Assembly: GCA_023678885.1 (NCBI GenBank)
Contig: CM043005.1
Span: 5,384,314 to 5,448,313, forward strand
Direction of reading: 5' to 3'
From: Pogostemon cablin
Lineage: Eukaryota; Streptophyta; Magnoliopsida; Lamiales; Lamiaceae
DNA: 64,000 bases
This document shows positions 34,291 through 45,690 of this stretch, in pieces (position 1 is the stretch's first letter; each line of letters starts with the position of its first letter). The notes under the pieces are model-generated. The model had not been told where the DNA came from. It searched no databases and was given only the letters and a program-made list of their open reading frames with translations. Position numbers and translations under genes: made by a program.

Positions 34291-34433
34291 TAATACTCTT
34301 TATTCCACATGCAAAAAGCAAAGTTATATATTGACAATGGGTTCCTTAATTTACATGCAAAAAGCAAACGTATAGATTGACAATGGACGGATGTAGTATA
34401 TTAGGTGAGAAAGGTAAATTTAAATTAAGAAGT

Positions 34434-34901
34434 AATCCATCTGTCCCACATTAAATTTCACACTTCTCGTTTTTATCCATCTCACAATAAATTGCACCAC
34501 CCAAAAAAGAAAACATCACATTAATTTCTAATCTTAAAATACATCTAAATTACAAATTTAACAATCTTGCCTAACATACATAACATACTTTATAATTTAT
34601 TTACTCTATGTCTCTTAATGTATTTCAATATACTTAATTTATTTCAGTATACTTGTGCGCAGTGTTTAAAAAAATTTTATTTTTAATGTATAAAGTAAGA
34701 AAGCGAAGATATATTTTAGTTCATTTAATAAAAAAAGTATGTAAAGTTGTTGAATGTGTAAGAAAATGAGTATTATATTGGAAAAAGTGTAAAAAGTAGG
34801 TATTATTATATTTTTTACTATTTTTAGTAAAAGTAAAGTGTGAAATACTTTGAGGGACGAATTAAAAAGGAAAGTGTGAAATATAACTAGGACGAAGGGA
34901 G
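34434..34901. mobile_element. Long Stowaway-like MITE or pair of MITEs
   Basis: Left ccatctgtcccac..., right ctaggacgaagggag. At about 470 bp it is longer than its neighbours and may be two overlapping copies. Confidence 0.5.
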
Positions 34902-35172
34902 TATTAACTAAAAATACTATGATACCCTCAAAAAGTCAATCAAGTTGATAAAAAAAATAATTTTTAAACTCAATATATATAATAACGGTGCAAGTAGATG
35001 TGGAATTGAGGGAATATCTTTAAGTTTAGAAATTGATGTAATTTTTTATTATTTATTTATTTATTATTATTATTTTTGGTTGTTAAGTATCATGCATTTT
35101 TTGATTTTGATCTTTTTATTCTGAGTTGTAACCTTTTTTGGCTGTGCTCACTAGGCAATTATTATTCTTCCT
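34902..35172. other. AT-rich intergenic DNA
   Basis: No supportable feature. Confidence 0.45.
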
Positions 35173-35299
35173 CTATGTTCCTATGACATCAGTGGCATAG
35201 CAGGAAATGGTGCACATTCCTACATCCCAGAAGAGTGCATACATGTCAGAGTCGCAATCGTTGCATTGCCTCTCCCACCCATGTTTACTTGCATCGTTA
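35173..35299 (-). CDS. Putative last exon, Cys-rich, unrecognised
   Basis: After a good acceptor (TTTGCAG at 35306-35300) a frame of 41 codons reads KHGWERQCNDCDSDMYALF, then four more aromatic/Cys positions, and stops with TAG at 35173-35175. The Cys pattern suggests a folded peptide. It lies downstream of the SAM-domain stop on the same strand. Joining it to SAM exon 2 would give an immediate stop, so it is either an alternative exon from another donor or a relic of another gene. I do not recognise it. Confidence 0.3.
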
Positions 35300-35576
35300 C
35301 TGCAAATACGAATTTTAATAAAATGTATGAAATTTAACATGAAAGGGTGGTTTTACTTATTTTTATGTTCTTAGCGATTAATATCCTAGATAGTTCGCGC
35401 ACACAAATTTGAGCTTCATAAAGATGCAAAATAGTCAGCAATTATATTGGAAAAGATACCAGGATTCTAGAGTTATTATATACATATCCTAACAACAGTA
35501 ATAAGATTCGTGAATTTATCTGCAATAAAGATCAAACTGGCCCAAGATAAGCCACTTGTTTATGGGGAAAATAAGC

Positions 35577-36905
35577 CTATTCGTCCCTAGGAATGTTGTC
35601 AAGGTCGACAACTGCATCAAGTACCTTGACCCTGTCGAGCTGAAACACAAATATCAAACAATGAAGATCGTATCAAGTTAAAAGCCTCACAATGCAATGA
35701 TGATCCAACTCGAGTTGCAGCCACAACAATTGTAGCAACAAATTTAGCGACGCTCAGTGACAGTTCTAATTAATTGAATGACATTCACTCTAATTCAAGT
35801 TTCAAGAATCTTTCCACTACCTGTATTAGAGGAACGTTCTTTTTTCAAAAAGATATTTCTATAAAAATAACCAAGTGGCTCGATTGCTTATGCACATCAC
35901 TTGTTTTCATCTGACGCAGTCCATGTTCGACTTCAATTGGAAGTCAGGAAGGCATTCATTAATATACAATGAAACAGAGTGAGAGTTTGGAGTCTGTTAA
36001 CGACCTGACAGAAACTCTCATAAGTTGCAAAGGGGGACTAAGCTAAATCAGTCTTTGGCATAACATGTGATTAGAATAAATTCAGAAGAGATGATTCATA
36101 AACAATGGGAATTAGGTTTCTCATGCATTTTAGGGTGTGATAGCGTTAATGTAAATTTTTCATTTTCCAATTTTAGTTGAATAGGGATGAGAAAATTTTT
36201 GTAAGCAGGCAAACAGCTATGAACAGGCCAACATGTCAACAGAAGGCATACATGTCCAGAGAAAGAAGATATAAATGCCTGTGGCAGTTATAGACTAGCA
36301 AGACACTATAGATAGATATCTTATTCTTCTAGGGAAAAACATGTAGCCCTATGAAGTTCCTTTCCCAGTACACCTCCATTTCTTCTTTTACAGATCATCC
36401 TCTTCTATCAAAATTTCAAAATCAAAGGACATGGAGAAGGAAAGATTTTAACATCCCAAATGCATAAGTTGCTGCTAGTGACAATCTTCTATCAATATAT
36501 CTAAAACAAAAGCATATGGAAAGGGAAAGATTGACATGCTAAATGCATAAGTTTGATGCTAATGAAGATCTTCAATCAATAATTCTAAAACAAAATGACA
36601 TGGAAAAAGAAAATCATCATCATAAATGCATATGTTTGCACTAATGAAAATAGCATAGAAAGCTGTCAAATAGAGAAAACCTTACCATCCTCACTCTCAA
36701 AACATTATATAGATCTCTATCAGACATGTTAGCTAGTGCTGTCAAATCGACCTGCCATTTTCCACAAAAAGTTAGTTATCATACTTGTAAATCATGCGTA
36801 AATAATATAAGTAAAAGTGGTTGGGAAGCATACTTTCTTATCATGACATACGTCCAAGTATTTCTCAAGACCAAGGGATTGCAGGAAGCTGTCTAAGGTC
36901 CCAAT
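35577..36905 (-). CDS. SAM-domain protein, last three exons
   Basis: Three minus-strand exons join in frame with GT/AG borders: 36905-36834 (24 codons), 36751-36686 (22 codons) and 35639-35577 (20 codons and TAG). Together they read as a sterile alpha motif: TLDSFLQSLGLEKYLDVC, then VDLTALANMSDRDLYNVL, then the last helix. SAM domains mediate protein-protein self-association; the partner here is unknown. The linker helix usually rich in Gly/Pro is RVRMLDRVKVLDAV here. The protein ends about ten residues later (IPRDE), so the SAM domain is C-terminal. The large intron (35640-36685) contains only AT-rich and repeat DNA. Upstream exons must lie beyond 36905; I could not place them with confidence. 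Confidence 0.7.
36410..36650. repeat. Diverged tandem repeat in the SAM gene intron
   Basis: Three units of about 80-88 bp built around 'aaatgcataagtt.g..gctaatga.gatctt.aatcaat', declining in similarity left to right. Confidence 0.6.
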
Positions 36906-37077
36906 CTGCATAAATATATGAACTTGAGTAGGGTTAAAAATAATTAACAGGACAACATACAGACCCACACCTTGAGTGATAAACTAGAAAGAATCAAGAT
37001 GAGAGGACAACGGACGAAGTACACAAGTCAAATCTTTCATGATAAAATAAAGGCCATTGGTTGCCGTACCTTCTTTT

Positions 37078-37201
37078 GATCTCCAGGTGCTCTCCTTTCT
37101 TGTGTCTTGCTCAGAGTGCCTCCGACGCGCCTCAAGACACACACACACCTCTTGAGGATTATGCCTATTTTGAACTGTTTGAGTATTTATCTAGATTTTA
37201 G
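37078..37201 (+). pseudogene. Duplicated C-terminal exon, copy 1
   Basis: Plus-strand frame (LCLAQSASDAPQDTHTPL, then DYAYFELFEYL, end SRF and TAG at 37199-37201). Of three base differences from copy 2, two are synonymous in this frame, which supports past selection on it. The sequence upstream of 37077 is unrelated to that of copy 2, so this copy has lost its preceding coding part. Confidence 0.4.
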
Positions 37202-37206
37202 ATGAA

Positions 37207-37262
37207 ATAGCAACTTTGTCAGTTAAAAGTTTTTAGGCAACTTTGTCGGTTAAAAGTTTTTA
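37207..37262. repeat. 27-bp tandem duplication
   Basis: 'gcaactttgtcagttaaaag' plus 'tttttag' occurs twice with one change; present in both segmental copies, so it predates them. Confidence 0.75.
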
Positions 37263-37519
37263 GGCCAGTAACACCCTTCCCGAATTTGTGGACCAATCAA
37301 GCCTACCCAATTATAAATCATATCAGCTGAGATTCCCATTCAGTGTATCCCTGCTCAAACCACTGAATTTAGGGTTACAAATGACTAGGGTTTTAAGTGA
37401 TTCCTCGACACCTCCACATATTTGCCTCCACGGTTGCCACAGCCACTCTCCTCAGACCACTGGATGCAAATGAGGTTTTAAGCTAATTTGAAAACTGAGC
37501 TGTAAAGAAAGAGAAGATT

Positions 37520-37663
37520 ATGAGAGGCTCTACTTTAAGCTTAAGACATGAGGAGGGGGATGCAAAAGATGTTGGATTCGAAGAAGATGGAGATTTTTAT
37601 AAGGAAGAAGAACAGCTCGACTATGATGGGGATTTAGATGCAAATGAGGAGATTAGTATTTAG
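37520..37663 (+). CDS. Small acidic ORF, 47 codons
   Basis: ATG to TAG frame, very acidic (EEGDAKDVGFEEDGDF, then YKEEEQLDYDGDLD). The composition resembles the tail of a nuclear or translation-related protein but no family is recognised. It lies in the part deleted from the other segmental copy. It could be chance. Confidence 0.25.
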   Translation: MRGSTLSLRHEEGDAKDVGFEEDGDFYKEEEQLDYDGDLDANEEISI

Positions 37664-38043
37664 ATTATTTTGGTTGTTAAAATATTGAGTGATTAACTTG
37701 TTTTATTTCAGTTGTGATGGATTGTTGCATATGCATTTTCAGTTTTAATGCGTCATATTTGAATCAATTATTATATTATGTGCATCAAGTTCCAAAATGG
37801 CTAACGAAATAGCAAACTATTCTACATGCCAGTTTGGGGGCAAGGGCAACGACAAGGGAAAGGGAAAGTTTGAAAGAAACAGTCTCTTCTGTGTAAGAAG
37901 AATAGAGCTAAAATCTTCTTTTCTGCCCAATATAAGGGATAAGAAAGAAAAATTTTACAAGAGACGAAACAAACTGTAAGAACATAACAAAATTAAGTTT
38001 GGGAGGTAGATACTAAATAGGCCGGCTGGATAAGCACTACGCA

Positions 38044-38221
38044 GGAACATGTTAGACGAGAACTTAGGAGCTTGCCTGCAATTCAACAGCTGCAAGCCTG
38101 CATTTCCATAAACGAGGCTCTCATCCCAAAGAGTCCTAGGAGACACGCCTCTGACAACTATCTTATTAGGTGGCAAGCACTTAACAAAATATTTTGCTTC
38201 TTGAAGAGATATTGAAACCAC
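38044..38221 (-). CDS. ORF of unknown function inside segmental copy 1
   Basis: Minus-strand frame of about 60 codons (SLQEAKYFVKCLPPNKIVV, then GVSPRTLWDESLV). The same frame is kept in copy 2 (40199-40375) with one substitution (Tyr/Cys). It is followed by different sequence in each copy. Not recognised; may be an exon of a gene on the minus strand. Confidence 0.3.
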
Positions 38222-39030
38222 ATGCTTTATATATTATTCTATGAATTTCCACAGCATCTATGCAAATGAACTTTTCAATCTTACCACAACCCGAATTTGT
38301 GAACCAATCAACCTACCCCATTGTAAATCATATCAGCTGAGTTCCCAATCAGTGTATCAGTACACATCCCACAGCAGCACAGCCTGAATCATACACCGCA
38401 CTCCAGGTAACTTGGCTAACAGATTTCCACCCAAAATGAATATGGTTAAATTGTAAACCAACGCTACTGCTAAGTTAACTCAAGATCTATCACCAAGGTT
38501 AAAGGTTTATCAAAACTTAGCCCGATAATCAAACAAACCAAGCTCTAAAGAAGATTTTTCATTAGTAATACTAAGCTCACATGCTAGTTAAGTAGAAAAT
38601 AACATAATAATGGACAAAAAGAAAAAAGCAAAAAAGAAGCCAGAGTTCAATTCTTGTGTTAAAGCTTATAAAAACACAATTCAATTCAGCCCAACTCTTC
38701 TTTTACTAGCATAACTAAGCAATGAAAAAAAAAAAAAGGAAAAGACTGAAAAGCACACGAAGCCACGAACACAAAAGCCGCAAAAAGGTTCCACTCAAAA
38801 CTTTGAATCCCCTCGTTAAGCACCTTGGGTACATGGGATTCTTATGTTACTTGTACAAAAAACAACAATCAATCCTTTACATAACCTGTAGGTTCTGGCG
38901 TACCGCATATGTCTCATAATTCATCATCATGTACATCTCTTATCAATGTTTAAGTTCAGTATCTGTTTTAATAGTTTATTTTGAATGTACTCCACTTCTA
39001 ATCTAAGTTAATGATTCTCTATGACATGTC

Positions 39031-39264
39031 ATGCTGGGATGTACAGAGGACACATATGCACATGTTCAATCCACAGTGATTAAAGGCACGCTGATCAAAG
39101 CTACAGACCTTGTGCCTCAAAATAATGGTGACAAGGAACTGATCTCCAGGTGCGCTCCTTTCTTGTGTCTTGCTCAGAGTGCCTCTGACGCCCCTCAAGA
39201 CACACACACACCTCTTGAGGATTATGCCTATTTTGAACTGTTTGAGTATTTATCTAGATTTTAG
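39031..39264 (+). CDS. Duplicated C-terminal exon, copy 2 (longer)
   Basis: Plus-strand frame of 77 codons. The upstream part (STVIKGTLIKATDLVPQNNG) is unique to this copy; from 39140 on it matches copy 1. A possible acceptor (tgtacag) lies at about 39042-39048. It ends DYAYFELFEYLSRF with TAG. Family not recognised. This copy looks closer to the ancestral gene. Confidence 0.4.
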   Translation: MLGCTEDTYAHVQSTVIKGTLIKATDLVPQNNGDKELISRCAPFLCLAQSASDAPQDTHTPLEDYAYFELFEYLSRF

Positions 39265-39888
39265 ATGAAATAGCAACTTTGTCAGTTAAAAGTTTTTAGG
39301 CAACTTTGTCGGTTAAAAGTTTTTAGGCCAGTAACACCCTTCCCGAATTTGTGGACCAATCAAGCCTACCCAATTATAAGGGATAAGAAAGAAAAATTTT
39401 ACAAGAGACGAAACAAACTGTAAGAACATAACAAAATTAAGTTTGGGAGGTAGATACTAAATAGGCCGGCTGGATAAGCACTACGCAGTGCTAAGAGTAG
39501 GGGTGTGCAAATTTTGGACAAAACCGAATAAACCAGTCAAACCGAACCGAATTAAACAATTTGGTTCGATTTTTGGTTTACGGTTCGATTTACGGTTTTT
39601 AAAATAAAAAACTTCGGTGTTCGGTTCGGTTTTCGGTTTTGAAATTTGAAAGTTCGGTTAACCGAAAACCGAACCAAACTTTTTATTAATTATATGTATA
39701 TACATATACGTATATATATATATTAATTACCAACAATTAATTTTCTTTTCTTTTATCTTAAATAAAGTATTATTTAATTTTTAATATCAAAATTTACTTC
39801 AAACTTAAATAATTTCATTTATTCTACATGTTTTCTTTAGATCTTATACATTTTTATTATAAAAAAATAAAATTAAATATACATTTCT

Positions 39889-39920
<32 letters not shown>

Positions 39921-40898
39921 ATTATTATTATAGTGTACATATATTAAAGATATTTCTTTTAAGTAATGAAAATGTAATAAAATGATATAAAGAAATTAAT
40001 TAGTAAAAAATAAAAAAATAAAAATTCAATTTTCGGTTAACCGAAATAACCGACCGAAATAATCGGTTCGGTTTGCATTGGTTTTGAAATATTTCGGTTT
40101 GGTTTTGGTTTTCTAAAATATTTAGGTTCGGTTTTTGGTTTTGGAAATTCGATCGGTTCGGTTAACCGAACCGACCGATGCACACCCCTAGCTAAGAGGA
40201 ACATGTTAGACGAGAACTTAGGAGCTTGCCTGCAATTCAACAGCTGCAAGCCTGCATTTCCACAAACGAGGCTCTCATCCCAAAGAGTCCTAGGAGACAC
40301 GCCTCTGACAACTATCTTATTAGGTGGCAAGCACTTAACAAAATATTTTGCTTCTTGAAGAGATATTGAAACCACATGCTTTATATATTATCCTATGAAT
40401 TTCCACAGCATCTATGCAAATGAACTTTTCAATCTTACCACAACCCGAATTTGTGAACCAATCAACCTACCCCATTGTAAATCATATCAGCTGAGTTCCC
40501 AATCAGTGTATCAGTACACATCCCACAGCAGCACAGCCTGAATCATACACCGCACTCCAGGTAACTTGGCTAACAGATTTCCACCCAAAATGAATATGGT
40601 TAAATTGTAAACCAACGCTACTGCTAAGTTAACTCAAGATCTATCACCAAGGTTAAAGGTTTATCAAAACTTAGCCCGATAATCAAACAAACCAAGCTCT
40701 AAAGAAGATTTTTCATTAGTAATACTAAGCTCACATGCTAGTTAAGTAGAAAATAACATAATAATGGACAAAAAGAAAAAAGCAAAAAAGAAGCCAGAGT
40801 TCAATTCTTGTGTTAAAGCTTATAAAAACACAATTCAATTCAGCCCAACGAAGCCACGAACACAAAAGCCGCAAAAAGGTTCCACTCAAAACTTTGAA
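39140..40898. repeat. Segmental duplication, copy 2 (deleted and MITE-bearing)
   Basis: Copy of 37077-38808 with a 612-bp deletion whose junction (39371-39380) falls in the shared word 'ccaat.ataa', a second deletion of about 60 bp near 40848, and a 693-bp hAT-type MITE insertion at 39498. Confidence 0.85.
39498..40190. mobile_element. hAT-type MITE rich in GGTTCGGTT motifs (693 bp)
   Basis: Terminal inverted repeats TAGGGGTGTGCA. Perfect 8-bp target duplication GCTAAGAG at 39490-39497 and 40191-40198. The outer parts are runs of 'ccgaacc'/'ggttcgg' words that can pair; the centre is AT-rich. The corresponding place in the other segmental copy is uninterrupted. Confidence 0.9.
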
Positions 40899-41138
40899 AG
40901 AAAGGTCAGTAATTCATCTTATACAAATAAATAAATACCCAGAGGATATAAATAATTACACTAGAACACACATTAAAAAAAAAAGGATTAGGTGAAAGTG
41001 AAAAAGCACATGAACGCAGAAACTGAAAAAACCATCAACTCAAAACTGTGAAGGAAAGGTCAGTGATTTATCTTGTACACAAATTAATACCAAAAATTAT
41101 TACATTAAAAAAAAGGATCAGGTGAAAATATTGCCAAC

Positions 41139-41290
41139 CTCTTTTCGATGATAGGCTCCTGATGACCAGACACGGTGGCTGAATCCAAAGAGATTCTTGT
41201 ACTCTGAACAACGTCATCCAGATTATTTTCATTGATCATAGTCGTACATAAACGAGAAGAATTGATAAGATCATACAACAATTGATTAAT
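41139..41290 (-). CDS. Putative exon on the minus strand
   Basis: Open frame ending at a possible donor (AAAGAG|GTTGGC, 41139). It reads NNLDDVVQSTRISLDSATVS, then GHQEPIIEKR. Ser/Thr-rich low complexity, of the sort seen N-terminal to SAM domains, but its phase does not join directly to the SAM exon at 36905. Very tentative. Confidence 0.25.
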
Positions 41291-41559
41291 ATTAATTATG
41301 GTTGACCAATAAAGTTTCTTCAAACAAATACAACTAGATACTTATCATTCAGCAATAACAAACAGAACTAACTAAAATCAAAATAAGAATGTCAGGTTTA
41401 AGCAACATATGCAGAAGAATATGTTAATTCTTATGCTACCAGAATATTGGAATCTAGTAATAGATGCTTATTTCGATTAGAGGGTTAGAATTAAACAAAC
41501 AAAATAAGACAATGATAGGCATCAAACCTCAGGAGCAACTACGTCCGGCTTAAGAAAGC

Positions 41560-41778
41560 ACTCTAAAGAAAATATGTCAACTTTAGTGTGACAAATAAAA
41601 AAGGAAAGTGTGCCAACTTTTATGGGACGGAGGGAGTATTTTAATGTAAAATGGGTATGTGTGTTAGTATTATGTAGGGTCCTATATGTAATAATTAATT
41701 ATTTTGTGTGGACTCAAATTGATAAAAAAGAAAATGTAAATCTTAACTTGGTATAAATCAAAAATAAAAAACGTAAAC
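41560..41778. mobile_element. Stowaway-like MITE fragments left of the solo LTR
   Basis: One right end (gggacggagggag-TA, 41628-41642) is followed by typical MITE interior words. A MITE is then interrupted at 41778 by the solo LTR and resumes at 43718 with 'cttaacgggacgaag'. Confidence 0.5.
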
Positions 41779-43717
41779 AGAACTTAGACTCAATTTAGGT
41801 TAAAATTGATTAAGGTAAGCGAACCTTATCGTTTGTAGTGAGTGACCAAGTTTAAATATCGATCAAAGGGAGATTTAAATCAAGAGTGTATCCGTGTTTG
41901 TTTTCAATCATCCTTTATAGGAGTGATCGGATTTTGAGTTGAAAATTAACAAGAGCAATTAACTACCAATTATCTAAGCAAGTAACAAATAAGAACAATT
42001 AACAACTAAGATGATCAAATGAAGTGTCAAGTAACCACAATTAAAATAAAATGGATTTAGGACAATCTAAAGAAGAGCAAGGCTAACCACATTCAAGATC
42101 AAAGACACAATATGGATTGTCAAATTCAAATGGCAAATAGCAATGATCATTGGAATAGAAGCAATCACATATACACCCCTAATCCCTAGGCCAAGGTAAT
42201 TAAGTTCTAAACTCATTACAAGTTTTAAGCACAAAAGATTGAATCTCACTGTCAATTCTCTTAAGGTACTATGATAACAAGATTGGTCTCCTCACTCAAT
42301 TAATCAACCAAATATGATAAAACAATTAAGTGTTCTCACATGAATGTTCTAAGCATATGAAAATGTTACCACATACTTCACATACTAACATACAAAATTC
42401 ATATTACAACATGATTCAACCAAAACCCTAATCACAATATTGGATTGGCCCTCCTAATACTATAACTAGATAATTCAACCACACACATCATAATACAAAT
42501 TAAGTAAATCATTGATCATGTAAGAAATTCCAAAGATCACATTAATTAAACCATTACAAATTCAATAAATTCATAGATCCTTAATCCATAAAGTGGCTAG
42601 CCTCATAAAAGGTCTAGCCAACAACAAACATCATCAAAACATCAAATCAATGTTTAACAACATCCATTGTAGCAATACAAATTAAGAAAATGCAAATCAA
42701 AGGTAATTTCTCCCCTATTTTGGTGATTGGCTTGAAACTATCCTTCAATATGCAATCCTCCTTTCTTCCTTGATCTTTCTCCTCACTTGGATGGTGGATT
42801 TGATGGTGGAATGATGATAGATGGAATGGATGATGAAATGGATGGAGATGGTGGTGTAAAATAAAAGAAATTGTGTGTGATGTGTGTGTCCAAGTGAAGA
42901 CATAATCCATCCTTATTTTGAATGTTGAACATGAGAGTATTTATACCCTTTCCTAACTTGGGCCTCGAATTTTGTGTCAACTGGGCTTTAAAACACATTC
43001 TCCACGCACTGGAAAGTGAAAATTCGGATTTTTGGCCCAAAATGACCTTACTCGACTTGGTCTTCCTTACTCGAGTTAGCTACTCGAGTCGAGTAGCATG
43101 TGATGAAACTCGAGCTGACCCAGCTCGACTCGAGTTAGCAACTCGAGCACTCGCCTGTTCGGTCGTGTTGCGACACTCTGAACCTAAAATGCTTCCGGTA
43201 GCCAGCTCGACTCGAGTTGCAAGTCGAGTGATGACTTGCCAACTCGAGTTGGCACACTGTATGATTTTTTTGAACGCTGCTCTGCTCCGCACGACCTCCA
43301 ACTCAACCTGGACAATGCCCCAACACGACTCGCGTTGCAACATGCAAGTCGAGTTGGCTCTCTGGACAACTTTCTGACCTCAACTCGACTCGAGTTGCAA
43401 GTCGAGTTGGGTCTTGCAACTCGAGTTGGGTCACTGCATGATTCTGGACATTTTTCGTGCCTCAACTCGACTTTCTCTCAACTCGAGTTGCAAGTCGAGT
43501 TGCACCTTGCAACTCGAGTTGGGTCCCGTCGGTCCCGTTTCTTGCTCGTTTCAGCTCCCGACTCTATTTTTCACCTGTTTTCAACATATTTAGGCTCATT
43601 CACACATATTTCCATGAAAACACATAACACAACCAAAATACATATAAAATACGGATAAAATAATACGAAAATACATACAAAAAGATACTAAAATTTAGGT
43701 GAAAATAGTGACGATCA
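41779..43717 (-). repeat. Solo LTR of an Athila-related family (1939 bp)
   Basis: The right-hand end (about 43596-43717) is nearly the same as the end of the Athila LTR (7530-7638: 'cataacacaaccaaa', 'aaaatacggataaaataata', 'taggtgaaaata'). The flanks carry the 5-bp duplication TAAAC (41774-41778 and 43718-43722). No internal element sequence is present, so LTR-LTR recombination has removed it. The left terminus reads AG instead of TG, perhaps mutated. It holds a TATAAATAC core (about 42937-42945) and an inverted-repeat block upstream of it. Confidence 0.75.
43030..43530 (-). repeat. ACTCGAGT inverted-repeat block in solo LTR U3
   Basis: Dense array of 'aactcgactcgagtt' and 'gcaagtcgagttg' words, each close to self-complementary. 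It lies directly upstream of the TATA core in the element sense, the same position as the GC-rich block of the Athila LTR. Open frames on both strands here are by-products. Confidence 0.75.
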
Positions 43718-43822
43718 TAAACCTTAACGGGACGAAGAAAGCATGTTTTTATTCGTATAAGTTTTGAATGTGGATGTACGCTGCACTTGGGTGTACAGAA
43801 GATTTGTCTATTCATTAATATA

Positions 43823-44131
43823 TACTCCCCCGCAAATATTCTTACATTTTACTCTCCGTCCCACACTTATGTTCACATTTTCTGTTTTCGTCCGTCTCAC
43901 ACTTAGATTTACCACCAGAAACTTCACATTACCAACAATCTCAAAAGTTATCTTAATTTCATAAATAGCACTCTCACCTAACACACATAACATACTTTAT
44001 AATTTATTTATTTATTACCTAAAAATACCACAATACTTCTAAAAAATCAATAAATTTAATAAAAATCAAAATTTCCTAAATTATGTATCTACGGTAATGG
44101 TGAACATAACTATGGGATTGAGGGAATATTA
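43823..44131. mobile_element. Stowaway-like MITE
   Basis: Left end at tactcccc with ctctccgtcccac inside; right end 'gggattgagggaata'. Degenerate. Confidence 0.45.
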
Positions 44132-44276
44132 ATTAGGACGTCCCACAATTATTGTTACTTTTTTCTTTTTGATAAATATGACTTACTATAAATAATTAAT
44201 ACAGAAACGGTCCGAAATCATTATTCCACAATTGTATTTTGGTTCATATTTTATAACTTGCTTTTAATTAGAATAT

Positions 44277-44500
44277 TACTCCCTCCATCCCAGCTCAAAG
44301 GGTCCATTTTTTTCATTTTGGGCATCCCAGCTAAAGAAGTCTCATTTCTTTTTTTATAAATATGGGACCCACTCACATTCACTAATACAATTAAAATATG
44401 GAGTCCATACTCTCACTAATAAAACTATCACTATATAATAATACTTTTTATTCCACATGTAAAAAACAAAAATTACTCTTTGAGTGTGACGGATGGAGTA
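44277..44500. mobile_element. Stowaway-like MITE
   Basis: tactccctccatcccag ... gtgtgacggatggagta; the interior 'gggacccactcacattcac' is as in its relatives. Confidence 0.7.
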
Positions 44501-45690
44501 TATTCTAATAGTGAGACGAACTACTGATTGGTCGTTATAGTCCGGGCGACCAAGCAACAAAATATCGAACCACAGGGAATTTAGGATTCATGGCCTTTAG
44601 GTATAGTATCGTGATTAGTTAGGGACGATCGGAAAGGAGGTTTAAAAATAAAAGAAAATAAAATGCATGGAAAAATAAATCTAATTACAATATTTTTGGA
44701 TTTTCAATGCCATGGTAGTCTTCATGATACACTCATATAATCAATCATCCAACATCTTTAATTGTTTTCCATTTTTAAGCAAATCATGGTAAGGGCGATC
44801 ACTATTTCCACCTATCCCCAAGGGCCATGGTGAATAGGATGTAGATTATTTTCATAACCCCTAAAAAGCTCCTAGGATCGATCCTACTTACAATTCCCTT
44901 CAAGGTACTATGCTCGTATGGATGGGGTTCCCTTCACTAGTTTAATCCTCGGGCACAAGTGATCTCACTAGTGTTCATTTATGTTGTTCTAAATATAAGG
45001 ACTCCCGGCCAGGCTCCCCTTATATTAAACCCATGTGTAATAAATGGAAGAAACTCACATATGATAATCATGCAAAGCAACTAAGGGTAAAGCAACGACA
45101 AGACATGTCGATACACCATACACAACCTAATCACTGTACACTAATACCAAAGACATAAATCCCATATTATTACAAGACATGTGAATTTCATAAATAAAAC
45201 CTAATCAAAGCCGGAAATTCAATCAAGACATTTTCATAAATTAATCAATAATCATGCCTTCAATCAACCACCAAAACATAGAAAATAAAGATAATAAATA
45301 GGATTAGATTACACCTTAATGAAGTTTTTACATCCATGAAGATCATCTTCTCCTTGGTGTCTCCACCTTCTTGGAAAGCAAATAAAATCCTAAACTAGAA
45401 AAACATTAAAACTACGGATCCCTCACCCCGAAAGGGGGAGGGATCTCAACTATGGAGATCTTGCTAAAAAAGCCCTTTCTCAACTATTGAATCTTGAAAA
45501 GATTCAATTTTATTGAATTTAAATGGATGAAGGAATTGGTTCCAAGAGTTGGTCCAAATGAGGGTATTTATAGGTGTAGGGTGAGTGGATTTTGTGATGA
45601 TTTTCGATGTGGGACAAGAGTGAATTTTATAGAATTTTCGGTTCCAGGAATTTAGTATAAGAATAAATTGGGCGAGTATTAATCACATGT

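Larger units (their letters stand above)
33577..34396. mobile_element. Stowaway-like MITE containing two nested MITEs
   Basis: The outer ends ctcgctccattc and ggacggatgtag frame 820 bp that contain two further complete MITEs (33744-33982 and 34027-34290). The outer element's own middle words ('actacacataaaataatac', 'ccacgtgcaaa') are split around the insertions and partly repeated. Confidence 0.6.
37077..38808. repeat. Segmental duplication, copy 1
   Basis: Matches 39140-40898. The first block (37077-37318) aligns to 39140-39379, the second (about 37932-38808) to 39376-40898. The intervening 612 bp here are absent from copy 2. This copy lacks the hAT-type MITE: its uninterrupted site is at 38043/38044. 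Confidence 0.85.

Noticed and set aside
37073..37140. A minus-strand exon (GGTLSKTQERRAPGDQKK) directly before the SAM exons, with a possible donor
   Set aside because: It joins in phase, but all differences from the duplicate change the protein, while the plus-strand frame shows silent changes. Kept only as a point to test.
42922..43658. Several overlapping frames of 87-151 codons
   Set aside because: By-products of the ACTCGAGT repeats inside the solo LTR.
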